Source: Symsagittifera roscoffensis (taxonomy: Eukaryota > Xenacoelomorpha > Acoela > Convolutidae). Taken from it: 64,000 nt of DNA. Position numbers and translations under genes: made by a program. The notes beneath the pieces were generated by a model, which saw nothing but the letters and a program-made list of their open reading frames with translations, was not told the DNA's origin and did not search any database. The stretch is from positions 25,623,736 to 25,687,735 of the forward strand of contig NC_087066.1 of the NCBI RefSeq assembly GCF_963678635.1, given 5' to 3'. Below, piece after piece: positions 1 to 11,190 of the stretch (position 1 is the first letter of the stretch; each line of letters begins with the position of its first letter).

Positions 1-2161
1 TGAAGTTTCATTGTTTTTATTTCAGAAGCCTCAAGTGTTGTGTTAAGATACAGCATTTAGTATTCTTCCAGACCAAAAACAATCAATCGGTCGCATGCAG
101 CTTATCTTGTTAGAAACTATGTGGCCCCATATTTCTCCTGCTCCAATATTGGGGATATGAGTATTTACTAACGTGTATCTGGAGTCGTTCTGGTTGTTTC
201 TTTTTAGTCCCTTTTCTTCGCCTTATCAAATTCATCGTAAATTTCAATGATTGTTTAGTTTTCACCAATGGTCAAGTGTAGTTTAAAGCTTGACTTTAGC
301 TCAACAATTAAGTTTTATTCAAACCACGCTTACTTAATAGTCGAGGATCTCCAGTGGGAAACGTACGGATGTGTCGTATTCACATGGGAAGTCAGCATTT
401 CTACCGATCCGTGAGCGAGGTAACTGTTATCTTCAACCGTGTTGTTATTAAAAAGACTACGTAAATCATTTCAATCGGTTCAAACGACGAGGGGGAAAAT
501 TAATGCCTATAGCCGTTGGCTCAAAATCAGGATACTATGAACTGTACTTTGAACGTGGTTACATTCGCATCCAATCACTTTGTGCTTCCGGGACGTCGAA
601 CCATGGAAAAGTTACTTTTTTATGCCACTGTCTTATGTTCAACAGTTCTTATTGAGATCGAATGAATAACACTTTATAAAGGTCTCGGGGTAACTAAAAT
701 CGACGGTTACCTTAGTAATGACAATAACAACAAAGGGAGTAAGTACAAGGCTAAAATATTTTTCGAGGTTGCGTTGAGCCACCAAGGGTTTGTACTAAGT
801 CTGTAATACCTCTGGGATGGTACATTCTAATGTGGTCAAACGGAAAAGTTATGTATTTATAAATCAATCTATCAATCACAAACAAATCAGTTATGAGCTG
901 CAACACAAGACTCGTCCTAGCATGTTTTGCGAGAATTGCCATCCTTTTTTGTAGCGTGAGCTGTTCGGGTAAATTCAGTAAAATAACCTGGCCTTCATCA
1001 GAGGTGAAGTGTTGTTTTAAAGGCGAAAAAAAAGCTTCAAACAACCGATGATTTTGAATTTAATCTTTCATCTAAATTCAAAATCATAAGTTGTTTGAAA
1101 ACTTTTGTCTTAATTTGGCCTCTTAAACTACACCTGACCTTTGATGAGGGCCGATCTATCATTGCAAACCGTGAGTTTTTTGATAGTGCAAGTTAAAGTG
1201 ACTTACACGATAGAACATATCTGCGATTCCTGATTCCCGCTGCTTTTTTTATCAATGAGGTATAAAAATTAGGCCAAAGATATCAAGCAACGCGGTAGAG
1301 AACTGCTCACAAGAATATGGCAAAAACACGCTGCCACAGACCCATTGTCCTTGTGCTTGAGATACAGTTTAAGATTTGCTCTATGCTATTCGAACACTTG
1401 GACATAAATGCTTCAAACTGAAAGATGAAGTGTTTACGAGAGACAAACCTTTCAAGGAAAATTTAGATCCTCTAACTCCATTTCTAGTCGCTGCATTACC
1501 AAGATAATCGGTTCACACCACAAATATCAGTTTCTGAAAAGGTCATTTCCAGTGTAAGACGGTGCAATTGTTTGCTTTTTGAAAAGTGTTTGAATTACTT
1601 CTGCTATGACTGACGCGTTACATAGCTTGTGGACTTAATTGTGTGTTGTAATTTGTAATCGAAATTAATAATAACGTGCCAGGGATGTTGCTTTTAATCG
1701 AGTTGATCTTAAGTAAACGGTTTACTTAAGATCAACTCGATTTTAAGCAGTATCCATGAAAAAGAAGTTTGGTTTCGTTTCCAAACTACGACAGGCTATT
1801 AATTCACTTGACAAGCTATGTAAAGCGTAGGTCATAGCTGTAGTAATACACAGTTTTTTTTAATAAGCATACTTTCGTATCGTCTTTCACTAGATATTAC
1901 CTGTTAAAAGGAGTTTTAAAGACAACGAAAAAATTTATTTGATCTATTTCAAACCATAATTTAACTATTTTAAAATTTGGCTAGAATAGATAAACTAATG
2001 CATTAAATATGTAAAAGTAAACCAAGCTTACAGAATGAATAGATTTTGTGAAGTTGAAAAAGTGGAAAAACAGCTAATAGTACGTGTTTCAATTCCCTTA
2101 TTTATTAATATTATGAATTGTCATTAAGTATTTTGATTTTTTCTGAATGTTTCCAAATTTG
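1..2161. repeat. Tandem repeat copy 1, truncated by the window edge
   Basis: Positions 1 to about 1310 recur almost base for base at 2190 to about 3500 (offset 2189), with only a few substitutions. The following 500 bases match copy 2 at clearly lower identity and with small indels. After the palindrome at 1696-1742 this copy lacks about 470 bases present in copy 2: the sequence jumps from the equivalent of about 4090 to the equivalent of about 4560. The part at about 355-1070 also matches 8440-9190, the 5' side of the Ty3-like element, so I read this as an internally deleted relative of that element. A 97-codon minus-strand frame at 751-1044 is identical in both copies but broken in the 8.8-kb relative. 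Confidence 0.85.
1696..1742. repeat. Near-perfect 47-bp palindrome (copy 1)
   Basis: Two 23-base arms (1696-1718 and 1720-1742) are exact reverse complements around a single central G at 1719. Weaker inverted similarity continues outward on both sides, for example the TATGTAAAGCGTAGGTCATA block at about 1815 against the block at about 1600. The palindrome is therefore the centre of a larger snapback structure. Confidence 0.9.
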
Positions 2162-4852
2162 GTATACGATGGCTTGGCAGCTATCTTTCTGAAGTTTCAT
2201 TGTTTTTATTTCAGAAGCCTCAAGTGTTGTGTTAAGATACAGCATTTAGTATTCTTCCAGACCAAAAACAATCAATCGGTCGCATGCAGCTTATCTTGTT
2301 AGAAACTATGTGGCCCCATATTTCTCCTGCTCCAATATTGGGGATATGAGTATTTACTAACGTGTATCTGGAGTCGTTCTGGTTGTTTCTTTTTAGTCCC
2401 TTATCTTCGCCTTATCAAATTCATCGTAAATTTCAATGATTGTTTAGTTTTCACCAATGGTCAAGTGTAGTTTAAAGCTTGACTTTAGCTCAACAATTAA
2501 GTTTTATTCAAACCACGCTTACTTAATAGTCGAGGATCTCCAGTGGGAAACGTACGGATGTGTCGTATTCACATGGGAAGTCAGCATTTCTACCGATCCG
2601 TGAGCGAGGTAACTGTTATCTTCAACCGTGTTGTTATTAAAAAGACTACGTAAATCATTTCAATCGGTTCAAACGACGAGGGGGAAAATTAATGCCTATA
2701 GCCGTTGGCTCAAAATCAGGATACTATGAACTGTACTTTGAACGTGGTTACATTCGCATCCAATCACTTTGTGCTTCCGGGACGTCGAACCAGGGAAAAG
2801 TTACTTTTTTATGCCACTGTCTTATGTTCAACAGTTCTTATTGAGATCGAATGAATAACACTTTATAAAGGTCTCGGGGTAACTAAAATCGACGGTTACC
2901 TTAGTAATGACAATAACAACAAAGGGAGTAAGTACAAGGCTAAAATATTTTTCGAGGTTGCGTTGAGCCACCAAGGGTTTGTACTAAGTCTGTAATACCT
3001 CTGGGATGGTACATTCTAATGTGGTCAAACGGAAAAGTTATGTATTTATAAATCAATCTATCAATCACAAACAAATCAGTTATGAGCTGCAACACAAGAC
3101 TCGTCCTAGCATGTTTTGCGAGAATTGCCATCCTTTTTTGTAGCGTGAGCTGTTCGGGTAAATTCAGTAAAATAACCTGGCCTTCATCAGAGGTGAAGTG
3201 TTGTTTTAAAGGCGAAAAAAAAGCTTCAAACAACCGATGATTTTGAATTTAATCTTTCATCTAAATTCGAAAATCATAAGTTGTTTGAAAACTTTTGTCT
3301 TAATTTGGCCTCTTAAACTACACCTGACCTTTGATGAGGGCCGATCTATCATTGCAAACCGTGAGTTTTTTGATAGTGCAAGTTAAAGTGACTTACACGA
3401 TAGAACATATCTGCGATTCCTGATTCCCGCTGCTTTTTTTATCAATGAGGTATAAAAATTAGGCCAAAGATATCAAGCAACGCGGTAGAGAACTGTTCAC
3501 AAGGTTATGGCAAAGACACGCTGCCAAATGACAGACCCATTGTCCTTGAGCCTGAGAAATAGTTTAAGATTTTTTCTATGCTATTCCAACACTTGGACAT
3601 AAATGCTTGAAACTGAAAGATGAAGTGTTTGCGAGAGACAAACCTTTCAAGGAAAATTTAGATCCTCTAACTCCATTTCCAGTCGCTGCATTACCAAGAT
3701 CATCGGTTCGCACCACAAGTATCAATTTCTGAAAAGGTCATTTCCAGTGCAAGACGGTACAATTGTTTGCTTTCTAAAAAGTGTTTGAATTATTTCTGCT
3801 ATGACGGACCCGTTACATAGCTTGTGGACTTAATTGTGTGTTGTAATCTTTAATCGAAACTAATATTAATGTGCCAGGGATTCTGCTTTTAATCGAGTTG
3901 ATCTCAAGTAAACGGTTTACTTAAGATCAACTCGATTATAAGCAGTATCCATGAAAAAGAAGTTTGTTTTCGTGTACAAACTACGACACCCAATTAGTTC
4001 ACTTGACATGCTATGTAAAGCGTAGGTCATAGCTAAAGTAATACACATTTTTTTTAAATAAGCATACTTTCGTATCGTCTTTCACTGGATATTACCTTTT
4101 CAAAAACTGATCTTTTTGTGAACCGATTGTTTTCGTAGTCAGAGACCGGAATTGGAGTTAGAGGATCTAAAATTTCTTTGACAGGTTTATCTCTCGCGAG
4201 CGCTTCATTTTTCAGTTTCAGGCAAATATGCCCAAGTATCATATTTTGCGAGATATTGATTGCGTTTTCAGTAACCTGCAGTGCTGGAATAGCATAGCAT
4301 AAATCTTATAACTGTTTCTCTAGAACTAGGACAATGGGTCTATGACGTGGCAGCTTATCTTTGCTACATTCTGGTGAAGCTTTTTTTCCCGCGTTGTTTG
4401 ATTTTTTGGGCGTAATTTGAAAACTTTTTCGGTAAAAATGCAGCGGGCGTCTTAGAACGCTGAGGTTTTTTATCGTGTAAGTAACTTGCAACTGTATAAT
4501 CTTTTTCCTCGTACTTTTCAATGATGCTTTATTTTTCATATAAGTTACAGTGTAGTTTAATGGGGGTTTTAAAGACAACAAAAAAGTTTTTATTTAAAGC
4601 TTGATTTTATATGAGTTTCACCAGGCTTAGTTTTGAGAAAATATTTTTGTAATTACAATAATGAATAGATGAACTAAATCATTAATTATATTAAATTGAA
4701 ACAAGCGTACAGAATGAATACTTTTTGTTAAGTTGAAAATTGGAAAAACTTAGCTAATAGTACGTGTTTCAATTCCGTTCTTTGTTAAAATTGTGAATTG
4801 TTATCAAATATATTTACATTTGATTTTTTTCTGAATGCTGCCAAACTTGATG
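2162..4852. repeat. Tandem repeat copy 2 with complete snapback arm
   Basis: The left edge is set by similarity to 5957 onward (GATGGCTTGGCAGCTATC against GATGGCGTGGCAGCTATC), with unrelated sequence before both. The unit contains 2162-2440 (like 5957-6240), 2520-3240 (like 8440-9190), then a snapback of about 1.35 kb. The right edge is near the CTGCCAAACTTG at about 4840, which aligns with 2140-2160 in copy 1 just before copy 2 begins. No intact protein is visible. Confidence 0.8.
3270..4625. repeat. Large inverted repeat (snapback), arms about 0.65 kb
   Basis: The left arm, about 3270-3913, reappears in reverse complement at about 3915-4625. Matching landmarks are the AACTCCATTT/GGATCCTCTAAC block (3655-3675 against 4150-4170), the AGTAACTTGCAAC block at about 4485 against the GTGCAAGTTAAAGTGACTT block at about 3377, and the TTAAACTACAC blocks at 3314 and 4550. 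The arms meet at a one-base centre (3914) flanked by 23-base arms (3891-3913, 3915-3937) with a single mismatch. Transcribed RNA could fold into a long hairpin. Confidence 0.8.
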
Positions 4853-5956
4853 GGCGCGAGCCCACGACGCTATATAAACCCATTGAGAGGGGGTAGGACC
4901 CCCTCGGAACATTCGACATTTGGCCAGTTTAACGTTCCTACTTTTTAAAAAATAATAATCGGGTGCTCAAAAACTACCCGCTAGAATTCCCTAATTTTTT
5001 TGCATGCGACCCTAGACCCCGGAAATAAGGGCAGTTTGTTCTTGCCACTTTTTGATGGTTTTATTTTTGAGATGGGTTTTGGTCATTTTTGCCTATTTCC
5101 CAACGACCCCAAAAATTATTTTTTTTTTCAATTTTCTATAATTCAGTAAATTTTTCGGCATTGGTCAAGAAGAACTTTCTATTAGTGCCTAAAAAATGTG
5201 GTATGCTGCTATAAACCGTTCGGCATATTTTTTTTTGCTTTCGCGAAAATCTAAAACTTCACTTTTTAAGACGGTTATCTAAGGATTCCACAAATGAAAA
5301 ATTTTGTAATTTGAAAATAATGGATTCCAATATCAAAAACGAGTTTCTCGTCGGGAAGTATTCATGTGGCCGGAGCAAAAAGGCTGAAAACTTCTTTTTT
5401 GGAGTTCTTTGCTTTAATACTTTTCTTGTTTGGTCGTTTAACCGAAATTTGAAGTAAAAAAAAGAAATTTTAATTCAGATCTGTCTTACATTAGCTTCAC
5501 TAGTTTAGGTCATATATAGCCAGATGGAAAGCTTGAACTACTAACATTTATTGTAAGCTGCCGCAACTTTTTATGATTTGTTGTGAAAGATAATGAAATT
5601 GCTGAAACTAATACGAAAAAAAAACCTGAAAAAAATGTCAAAAGAATTTTTCTAAAACTTTTTTTTTGTAAATCTTGTGAGATCCTCTGTGGGCCCCATA
5701 TGGCCCAGTAGCGGAGCATCCGACTCGGAATTATTTTAAAAAATGGAAGTAAAAAATGGTTGTTTTTTTTTAAAGCCATCATGTCCAGTTTTTACTGAGC
5801 ATTATAATTGCTCCCGAAGGGCGCATTTGTCATGCGAAAGCTTTTTCAGCTGCACTGCCATCCATTCAAAATTGCCGGTGTGCGCATATTAAGACTAAAA
5901 TTAAGCAAAAATCATGCCAGGGTAGGGAGGGTGGGACGCAGACCTGACTGGCTAGA
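4853..5956. other. Unannotated spacer
   Basis: AT-rich sequence between the snapback repeat and the Ty3-like element. The longest open frame (5510-5782, minus, 90 codons) is lysine/phenylalanine-rich, low in complexity and unlike any family I know. I see no splice structure, RNA gene or repeat boundary I can support. Confidence 0.5.
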
Positions 5957-6559
5957 TATATGATGGCGTGGCAGCTATCTTACTGAAGTTCCATAGTTAT
6001 TTTCTAAATTTGTTTTAAAAATGACCGTAATTTTTTCCAGTATCTGCAGGTATTGGGTTAAGATAAAGCATTTATTATTCATTCGTCCAGACCGAAAACA
6101 ATCAATCGGTCGCATGCAGCTTGTCTTAGTAGAAACTCTGTGGCTCATTTTTCCCCAACTACAAGATTGGGGATATGACTTTACTAGCTTGGTTTATCAG
6201 TAGTCTGTCTTAATGGTGACCAATTCTAGCTATTTAGCGGTCAAATTTAGTTTTTGGCATCAAATTGACATGCAATCAAGGACTTGAGGTGTTACGAATA
6301 TTTCCAATATCTCGATCTACTGAGTTATTACTCAGTACTCTACCGCTTTTTAAAACTGTCCCATCAGACACTTTTGATTCGGGAAATACGCTGTTTCTCT
6401 GGTGACATCATCTTCCTCTATCGAAATCAATGTCGGTCGCTTTTGAATTTTTCGGCAACGTTGTGGAAAAGCGTGAAAATTTTCTTAAGCGTTTCTATTA
6501 TGCTCGTTTGATTCATGAGATTCCATTAATGAAACATGTTTGAGATCTGCCGAGAGCTA

Positions 6560-7115
6560 TCACATGCCGTGTCGTGTATTTGATTTTTTAATTTCATTTT
6601 GAATAACTTTGGCGTGTTTAAATCTTTTTTGAGCTGCTAATTGCGCGGTGAGACATGCTTTTCGAATTTGTCTACTAAGTGGTTTCAACTTAACATTACG
6701 CAGAACTGCGTTTTTCTCGGTATCGGTAACAGCACGTGTTTTTCTTGCTTTCACTGACAGCACAGCTCTAGTCGAGACTGAGAACCTCGGTGTTGAGTAT
6801 GTTTCTGTAATAGGTTTTGCTTTTGGAGCTGATTTCGGACGTTTTCTGCAGTTGAGCCTGTTATAGATTTCGAACCACTTTTTCGGACTGAGGATGAAAT
6901 AAAAGGCAACCTCGGAGATGAAATTAAATCAGGCAGTAAAAGCGTCTGTTAATGCAGGTTCTACGCGCTCTTTCGTGAATCCAGGTTCAACAAAAAAATT
7001 TGCTGCGTCATTGGTAGCGAGATCTTCGATGTTCTATTTCGGTTCGAAAGGTCTCAAGCGTGCTCGGAGAACACACTGAGTGTAATTCGTTCCATCTCGA
7101 CGCACAACATATTTC
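6560..7115 (-). pseudogene. Pol C-terminal tail of Ty3-like element
   Basis: Directly downstream of the integrase. At about 7040-7090 the minus strand reads GTNYTQCVLRARLRPF, which fits the short conserved stretch found after the integrase core in Ty3/gypsy pol proteins. After a stop and a spacer, a basic open stretch of about 110 codons runs from about 6860 to a stop at 6560. It is rich in Lys and Arg, as is common for the DNA-binding tail of integrases. Function is inferred only from position and composition. Confidence 0.55.
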
Positions 7116-7745
7116 GAATGTGTCAAAACCAGCGGTACTTCTGGTAATTAAGCAAATTGTTTCCGACAAATTTCGCTAGCATAGCATCTTGTAAGACTGC
7201 GGTGTATTGATGATTAGTTTCCTGATTACGGATTGAATGGTTTAAAAATCGTAATTGGAACATTGAGTGGGGTTGCCTTCCATGGAATAGCAAGGATGGG
7301 GCGCATCGAGTTCTGTATGATAGGTAGTTTTGTGAAAAAATGCCGACAAGTCCGCTTGTGTGCCAATTTTGCTTATGGAGGCCCTCGTACAAGTGAAGAG
7401 TTCGTTTTAAAGGACCATGGCTTTGTTCCAGCAAGCCTATTGTTAGGGAATGCTTAAGGTGGCGTGTTTAAACTGGACTTCTAAAAAGAAGTGACTTCGT
7501 AGTAATTTTGAGGTGAACTTTGAGCCAAGATCTGAAGCGATCTTCAGAAGAATATAAGAGTGACGGAGAAAAACTCAACTAAAGCTTTTGCAACACTCTT
7601 CGCCTCGCATTTTTCATTGGAATAGCTAACATGTGTTTAGTGAACACGTCTATAGCGGTTTTATTGAATGTTTAACGACTAGATGCAGTCAATTTTCCAG
7701 CTAAATCATTTTGCATCATGTCCTCCGGCAAGTTTTGAGCAGCTG
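7116..7745 (-). pseudogene. Integrase (rve core) remnant, Ty3/gypsy-like
   Basis: In life the enzyme joins element cDNA to host DNA. Visible on the minus strand: a CISCSK pair of zinc-binding cysteines (about 7735), a core segment containing AIDVFTKHMLAIP with the first catalytic Asp (about 7645), a frameshifted stretch with the second Asp (about 7540), GLLEQSHGPLKRTL with the catalytic Glu (about 7425), and SLLFHGRQPH (about 7290), a strand-turn motif seen in Ty3/gypsy and related integrases. The frame changes at least twice and contains a stop, so this is a pseudogene. The longest piece in one frame is 7123-7434. Confidence 0.8.
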
Positions 7746-7971
7746 ATACACATTAAGATTGTTCTTAAGACACTTTCAGTCATTCGAGCGGACTGTGTGA
7801 GGTTGTTTGATTTTTCATGTTAGTTTTTGTTGGGGAAATGTCTTCTAGGTTGGTACTTTAGCGGATCCCAGGTTTTCTTTCATGACAGTTCTGAGCAAGG
7901 TGTTCGCTTGCTAGATCCAATGCCACTTGGTGGTATATGTTGATTAGCACCGGAGATGTTGAGCATTTTTC

Positions 7972-8280
7972 TCATAAAACGCGTGCAGGCTGCCATAACG
8001 GTATCACTCTCTCTGGTTTTGACACAATTTTTTGTTGATTCGTGAGCTTCATGATTGTCTCCGGGAAGACGCCCTGTATTCCCAGCCTCCGTATGTCCAA
8101 CAAGACTTGCGTACGTTCCACGAGACTTGCAATCAAACCCTTAACCAATGTGGAACCAGTTGTCAGAGAATGAAAAGAAGTTGAACTTATCCAGCTTTTA
8201 ACTACAAACCGACCAAGCTTGACTACCACTTCTACTTTTTCAAAATCTTTGCCATCCACAGCCAGCAGCTCAGGCAACAT
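7972..8280 (-). pseudogene. Possible retropepsin-like remnant
   Basis: A 102-codon minus-strand frame upstream of the integrase. It contains a TGSTLVKGLIASLVE stretch, which resembles the D-S/T-G active-site loop of retroviral-type aspartic proteases, but the catalytic Asp is replaced by Thr. The position (between a gag-like leader and integrase) supports protease; the residue evidence alone is weak. Confidence 0.4.
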
Positions 8281-8439
8281 TTTCTGTCAAAAAAATTTTA
8301 CTTTCAAGTTGCTATCAGGCAGTTTGCTCTCATCCAGATAGTTTTAGTTGCGCATCCTTTCGTCATCGGTAGGTCCCCTAGGCGTCCTACATTTATTTTC
8401 TGTAATAATTGTTTTCTCTGACACTCGCGTGTAGTCGCC

Positions 8440-9190
8440 CGTCTAAAGTGGGAAACCTACTGATGTGTCGGATTCACATGGGAAGTCAGCATTTCTATCG
8501 GCGAGGTAACCGTTCTCCTCAAGCGTGTTGTTAATAACGGTTGTTAATGCCGTCAGAACACTGCGTAAATCTTTTCAATCGTCGTACACGACGAGGGGGA
8601 AATTAATGCCTAAAGCCATTGGCTCAAGGCCAGGACACTGTCAACTGTGCTTTGAACAACGTTAAGTTTGGATCCAATCAGTTTGTGCTTCCGTCGAACG
8701 AGGGAAAGTTACTTGTTCATGCCACTGTCCTTAGTTCAGCAGTTCTTATTTAGATCAAGTTAATAAAACTATATAAAGGCCTCGGGATACCAAAAATAGA
8801 CGGTTATCCGTAGTAATGACAATTACACCAAAGGAAGTAAGTAAGCACATGGCTAAAATAAGTTGCGAGGGTATGTGGCCTAGCCACCAAGGGTTTGTAC
8901 TAAGTCTGTAATACGTCTAGAAGGGTAGGTTCTAACCTGGTCAAACGGAAAAGTTTTGTTTTTATAAATCAATCAACAACTCTTGTTTTTCACAAACAAA
9001 ACAGTTTTGAGCTGCAACACAAGCCATCGTCCAAGCATGTTCTGCAAAAATTGCAACGCTTTTTAGTAACCTGAGCTGTTAGGAGAAATACAGTAAAATA
9101 ACTTGGCTCTCATCAGAGGTAAAATGTAGTTTGAAGGGCGAATTTAAGACAAAAAAAAGTTTCAAACAACCGACGATTTTGAATTTAAAC
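8440..9190 (-). repeat. 5' (gag/leader-like) region shared with the 1-4.85 kb repeats
   Basis: Aligns with 355-1070 and 2545-3260 at moderate identity, for example around the AAGGGTTTGTACTAAGTCTG block at 8888, 788 and 2977. The minus strand reads open for short runs around 8480-8660 but carries many stops. The 97-codon frame seen in the other two copies is not open here, which argues against it being a conserved gene. Confidence 0.7.
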
Positions 9191-9200
9191 AGATGATTTT

Positions 9201-9449
9201 TTTTTCATGAAAGTTATTGATAACACTTTTTGTACTTCTAGCACGAATAGAAAAGTAATGGATAAAAATGCTCGAGATAGAACAAATTGACAAAATGAAA
9301 CAGATGTGCTGGTTGCTATTCTAAAAACAGAAAACTAAACCTTATATAACCATTTTAGTTCGGTTTTTGTTCCTATCCTGCATTAACATCAAATGATTAT
9401 AACTTGAGCTAAAAAAGTTTTTCCCCCGAAATCACCCTATATTTAATAA
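9201..9449. other. Spacer between Ty3-like element and tandem array
   Basis: About 250 AT-rich bases without a recognisable gene or repeat. Similarity to the array begins near 9450, at the TCAGCGGCCAATGATG block. Confidence 0.5.
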
Positions 9450-10579
9450 AGGATGACATCTCAGCGGCCAATGATGACTGGCCTTTCCACGCACTAAAAC
9501 AATTGCACCCAAACACAACACATTTTGTTGGTATTTGTTCAGATCTGTTCCCCGGAGAACTTTCAGGACATTTTTAGGCCTTGCGCTGCTTGATGATTAC
9601 ATAATGACACTTTTTAAATACAGCTCACCTAGAATTAAGTCGCCGAAAAAAGCAACTGCATTGAATGTATTCTCCTCCGGAATTTCAGGCACTTAACAAC
9701 CTCAAAGTTCAACATTGTTATACATACAGCTTCCGGATCAGATTTTGGTGCATGTTTTCTGTTTTTAGCTTGAGGTTCTTTGCTACTACTAATAGACTCC
9801 TGTATGCTCGATTCTTCAAATTGAATCTCACTTGTAGATTTGAATTCGACTTTTCCGTTTGCAGATTGTTTTTATATCGATTGGATTAAAGGAAGTACTA
9901 AATCTACCATCGCTTCGTTTCCTGCATACAGAGGCTTTTTAGTCATCTTCCATTTCTGGAGACTTCGCTTTTTTGGCATGTCATCTTACCTCATTTTTTT
10001 CGCTTTCTCTTCTGAATTGCTCAGAGTTTTTGCCTAGTTCATCAATAATCTGTGCATCTTTCCACTCTCACAGTTTTTTTCGCTTTTCTCCGTATTGCTC
10101 CACTTGGTATTTAATAAGTTCATCGCAAAGTCGTCGCTGGTCTTTTCGCATGTGCTGGTTTTTTTCGTTCTTCCTTTCGTCGGTTAATTTCTGATCTGCT
10201 CAGATAATACCAATTTGTAGCCTCAAATCTTCAAATTATTCGGATATAAGGTCGGCTCTTATAACAATAGGTATACGATTGAATAACGACAATGATACGT
10301 TCAAGTTATCCATAGTATCTGGAAAATTAATACATCAAAAATCAAAGTGGAGGACTCAAACCTTTTCCTCGGTGACTCTACACTACCACTGTGGGCGGGG
10401 GGCTCTAACCTACTTGTGGTGGCATCGAACCTTTTTGTGGGGGCCTCGAATCTATTTTTTGGGGAGTCGAACCTACGCAATTCCGGAAATCGAACCCGTT
10501 CCAATTCTTTTTTTTTAAAATCAATTTGATTAACTGCGTTGGAAGCTGAACTGACGTGACTTTCGATTTTCTTACGCAT
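9450..10579 (-). pseudogene. Minus-strand decayed ORF, array copy 1 (SGNH-like segment tentative)
   Basis: Read from 10579 downward: a basic N-terminus starting MRKKIESHVSS, the 21-22 bp minisatellite translated as repeated KRF/NRF units, a possible splice acceptor (TTAATTTTCCAG) at about 10325, a helical segment, a MPKKRSL start near 9980, and AFFGDLILGELYLK at about 9620-9655, followed by LKVLRGTDLNKYQQ. The FGDLILG block resembles the first (GDS) block of SGNH esterases, though Leu replaces the catalytic Ser. Frames are interrupted repeatedly. Esterase domains occur in ORF1 proteins of some CR1-like retrotransposons, one possible origin. Confidence 0.45.
10340..10505. repeat. 21-22 bp minisatellite, array copy 1
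   Basis: About seven imperfect units built around a (G/A)NNTCGAACCT-like core, for example GCATCGAACCTTTTTGTGG then CCTCGAATCTATTTTTTGG. Most units are 21-22 bases, a multiple or near multiple of three, so both strands stay open across the block: plus as repeated SNL, minus as repeated RF(D/E). Confidence 0.75.
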
Positions 10580-10789
10580 TGAAGAACTATCAAAAACACT
10601 TTCACTGCGTTCTACAACACTCCAGGAAGTTATTTAGCTTTATCTTAAAATTTTTTAAAAGTCTTCGTTGTGGCCGAAGTTGATCTTTCACGCCAGCTCA
10701 GTTTCCGACTCAAATAAGTTTTTTTAAAGAAGTCATTTGATAGATCTAGGCGGTAGAATTCTGATTTGTAATTGATTTTTATGTATGAT

Positions 10790-11190
10790 TAGTATGTGTT
10801 TAATTTATGTGATTTATGTATGAGTGTTTTGTATGAACTGTGTATATGTGATGCATGTATGTTATATCTGTAGTATTATTGAGTATGTAAAGTATGGTTG
10901 TTATGAAGGTTTTTAATATTTGTGTGTGTATGCAAGAATGTATGTATGTGTTTTTTATGTATGTGTGTATGTATGTATCTAATGGCAAGATATAAATGTA
11001 CGGTTTCTATGCATGTTAAGTATGTATTTTAGTTAGGTCTGTATGTCTCTATATCTCGTATGTATGTTATGTACGTATCTTAGGTATGTATAGTAAGTAT
11101 GTCTGATTGGTAGGTGATTTTTGTGTATGATAAGTATGGTTGACAAATGTGGTAAGTATAGTTTTGATGTATGTGAGACTTATATTTGTT
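10790..11190. repeat. Degenerate TATG microsatellite with interspersed unique words
   Basis: Dense GTATGTATG-type tetranucleotides interrupted by recurring words such as GTACGTATCTTAGGTATG. The same interruptions recur in the other array copies, so these blocks spread by duplication and did not all arise independently. Confidence 0.8.

Larger units (their letters stand above)
5957..9200 (-). mobile_element. Degenerate Ty3/gypsy-like LTR retroelement, internally deleted
   Basis: On the minus strand, reading from high to low coordinates, I see a gag-like leader region (8440-9190), a protease-like segment (7972-8280), then integrase (about 7123-7745) and the downstream pol tail (about 6560-7110). 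There is too little room between protease and integrase for reverse transcriptase and RNase H, so these have been deleted. Frameshifts and stops interrupt every part. The ends (5957-6240 and 8440-9190) match the short repeats at 1-4850. No clear pair of terminal LTRs is visible. The element is dead; its class follows from the integrase motifs. Confidence 0.75.

Noticed and set aside
751-1044. 97-codon minus-strand frame, identical at 2940-3233
   Set aside because: Identity comes from recent DNA duplication. The related copy at 8.8-9.1 kb has stops in this frame, and no domain is recognisable.
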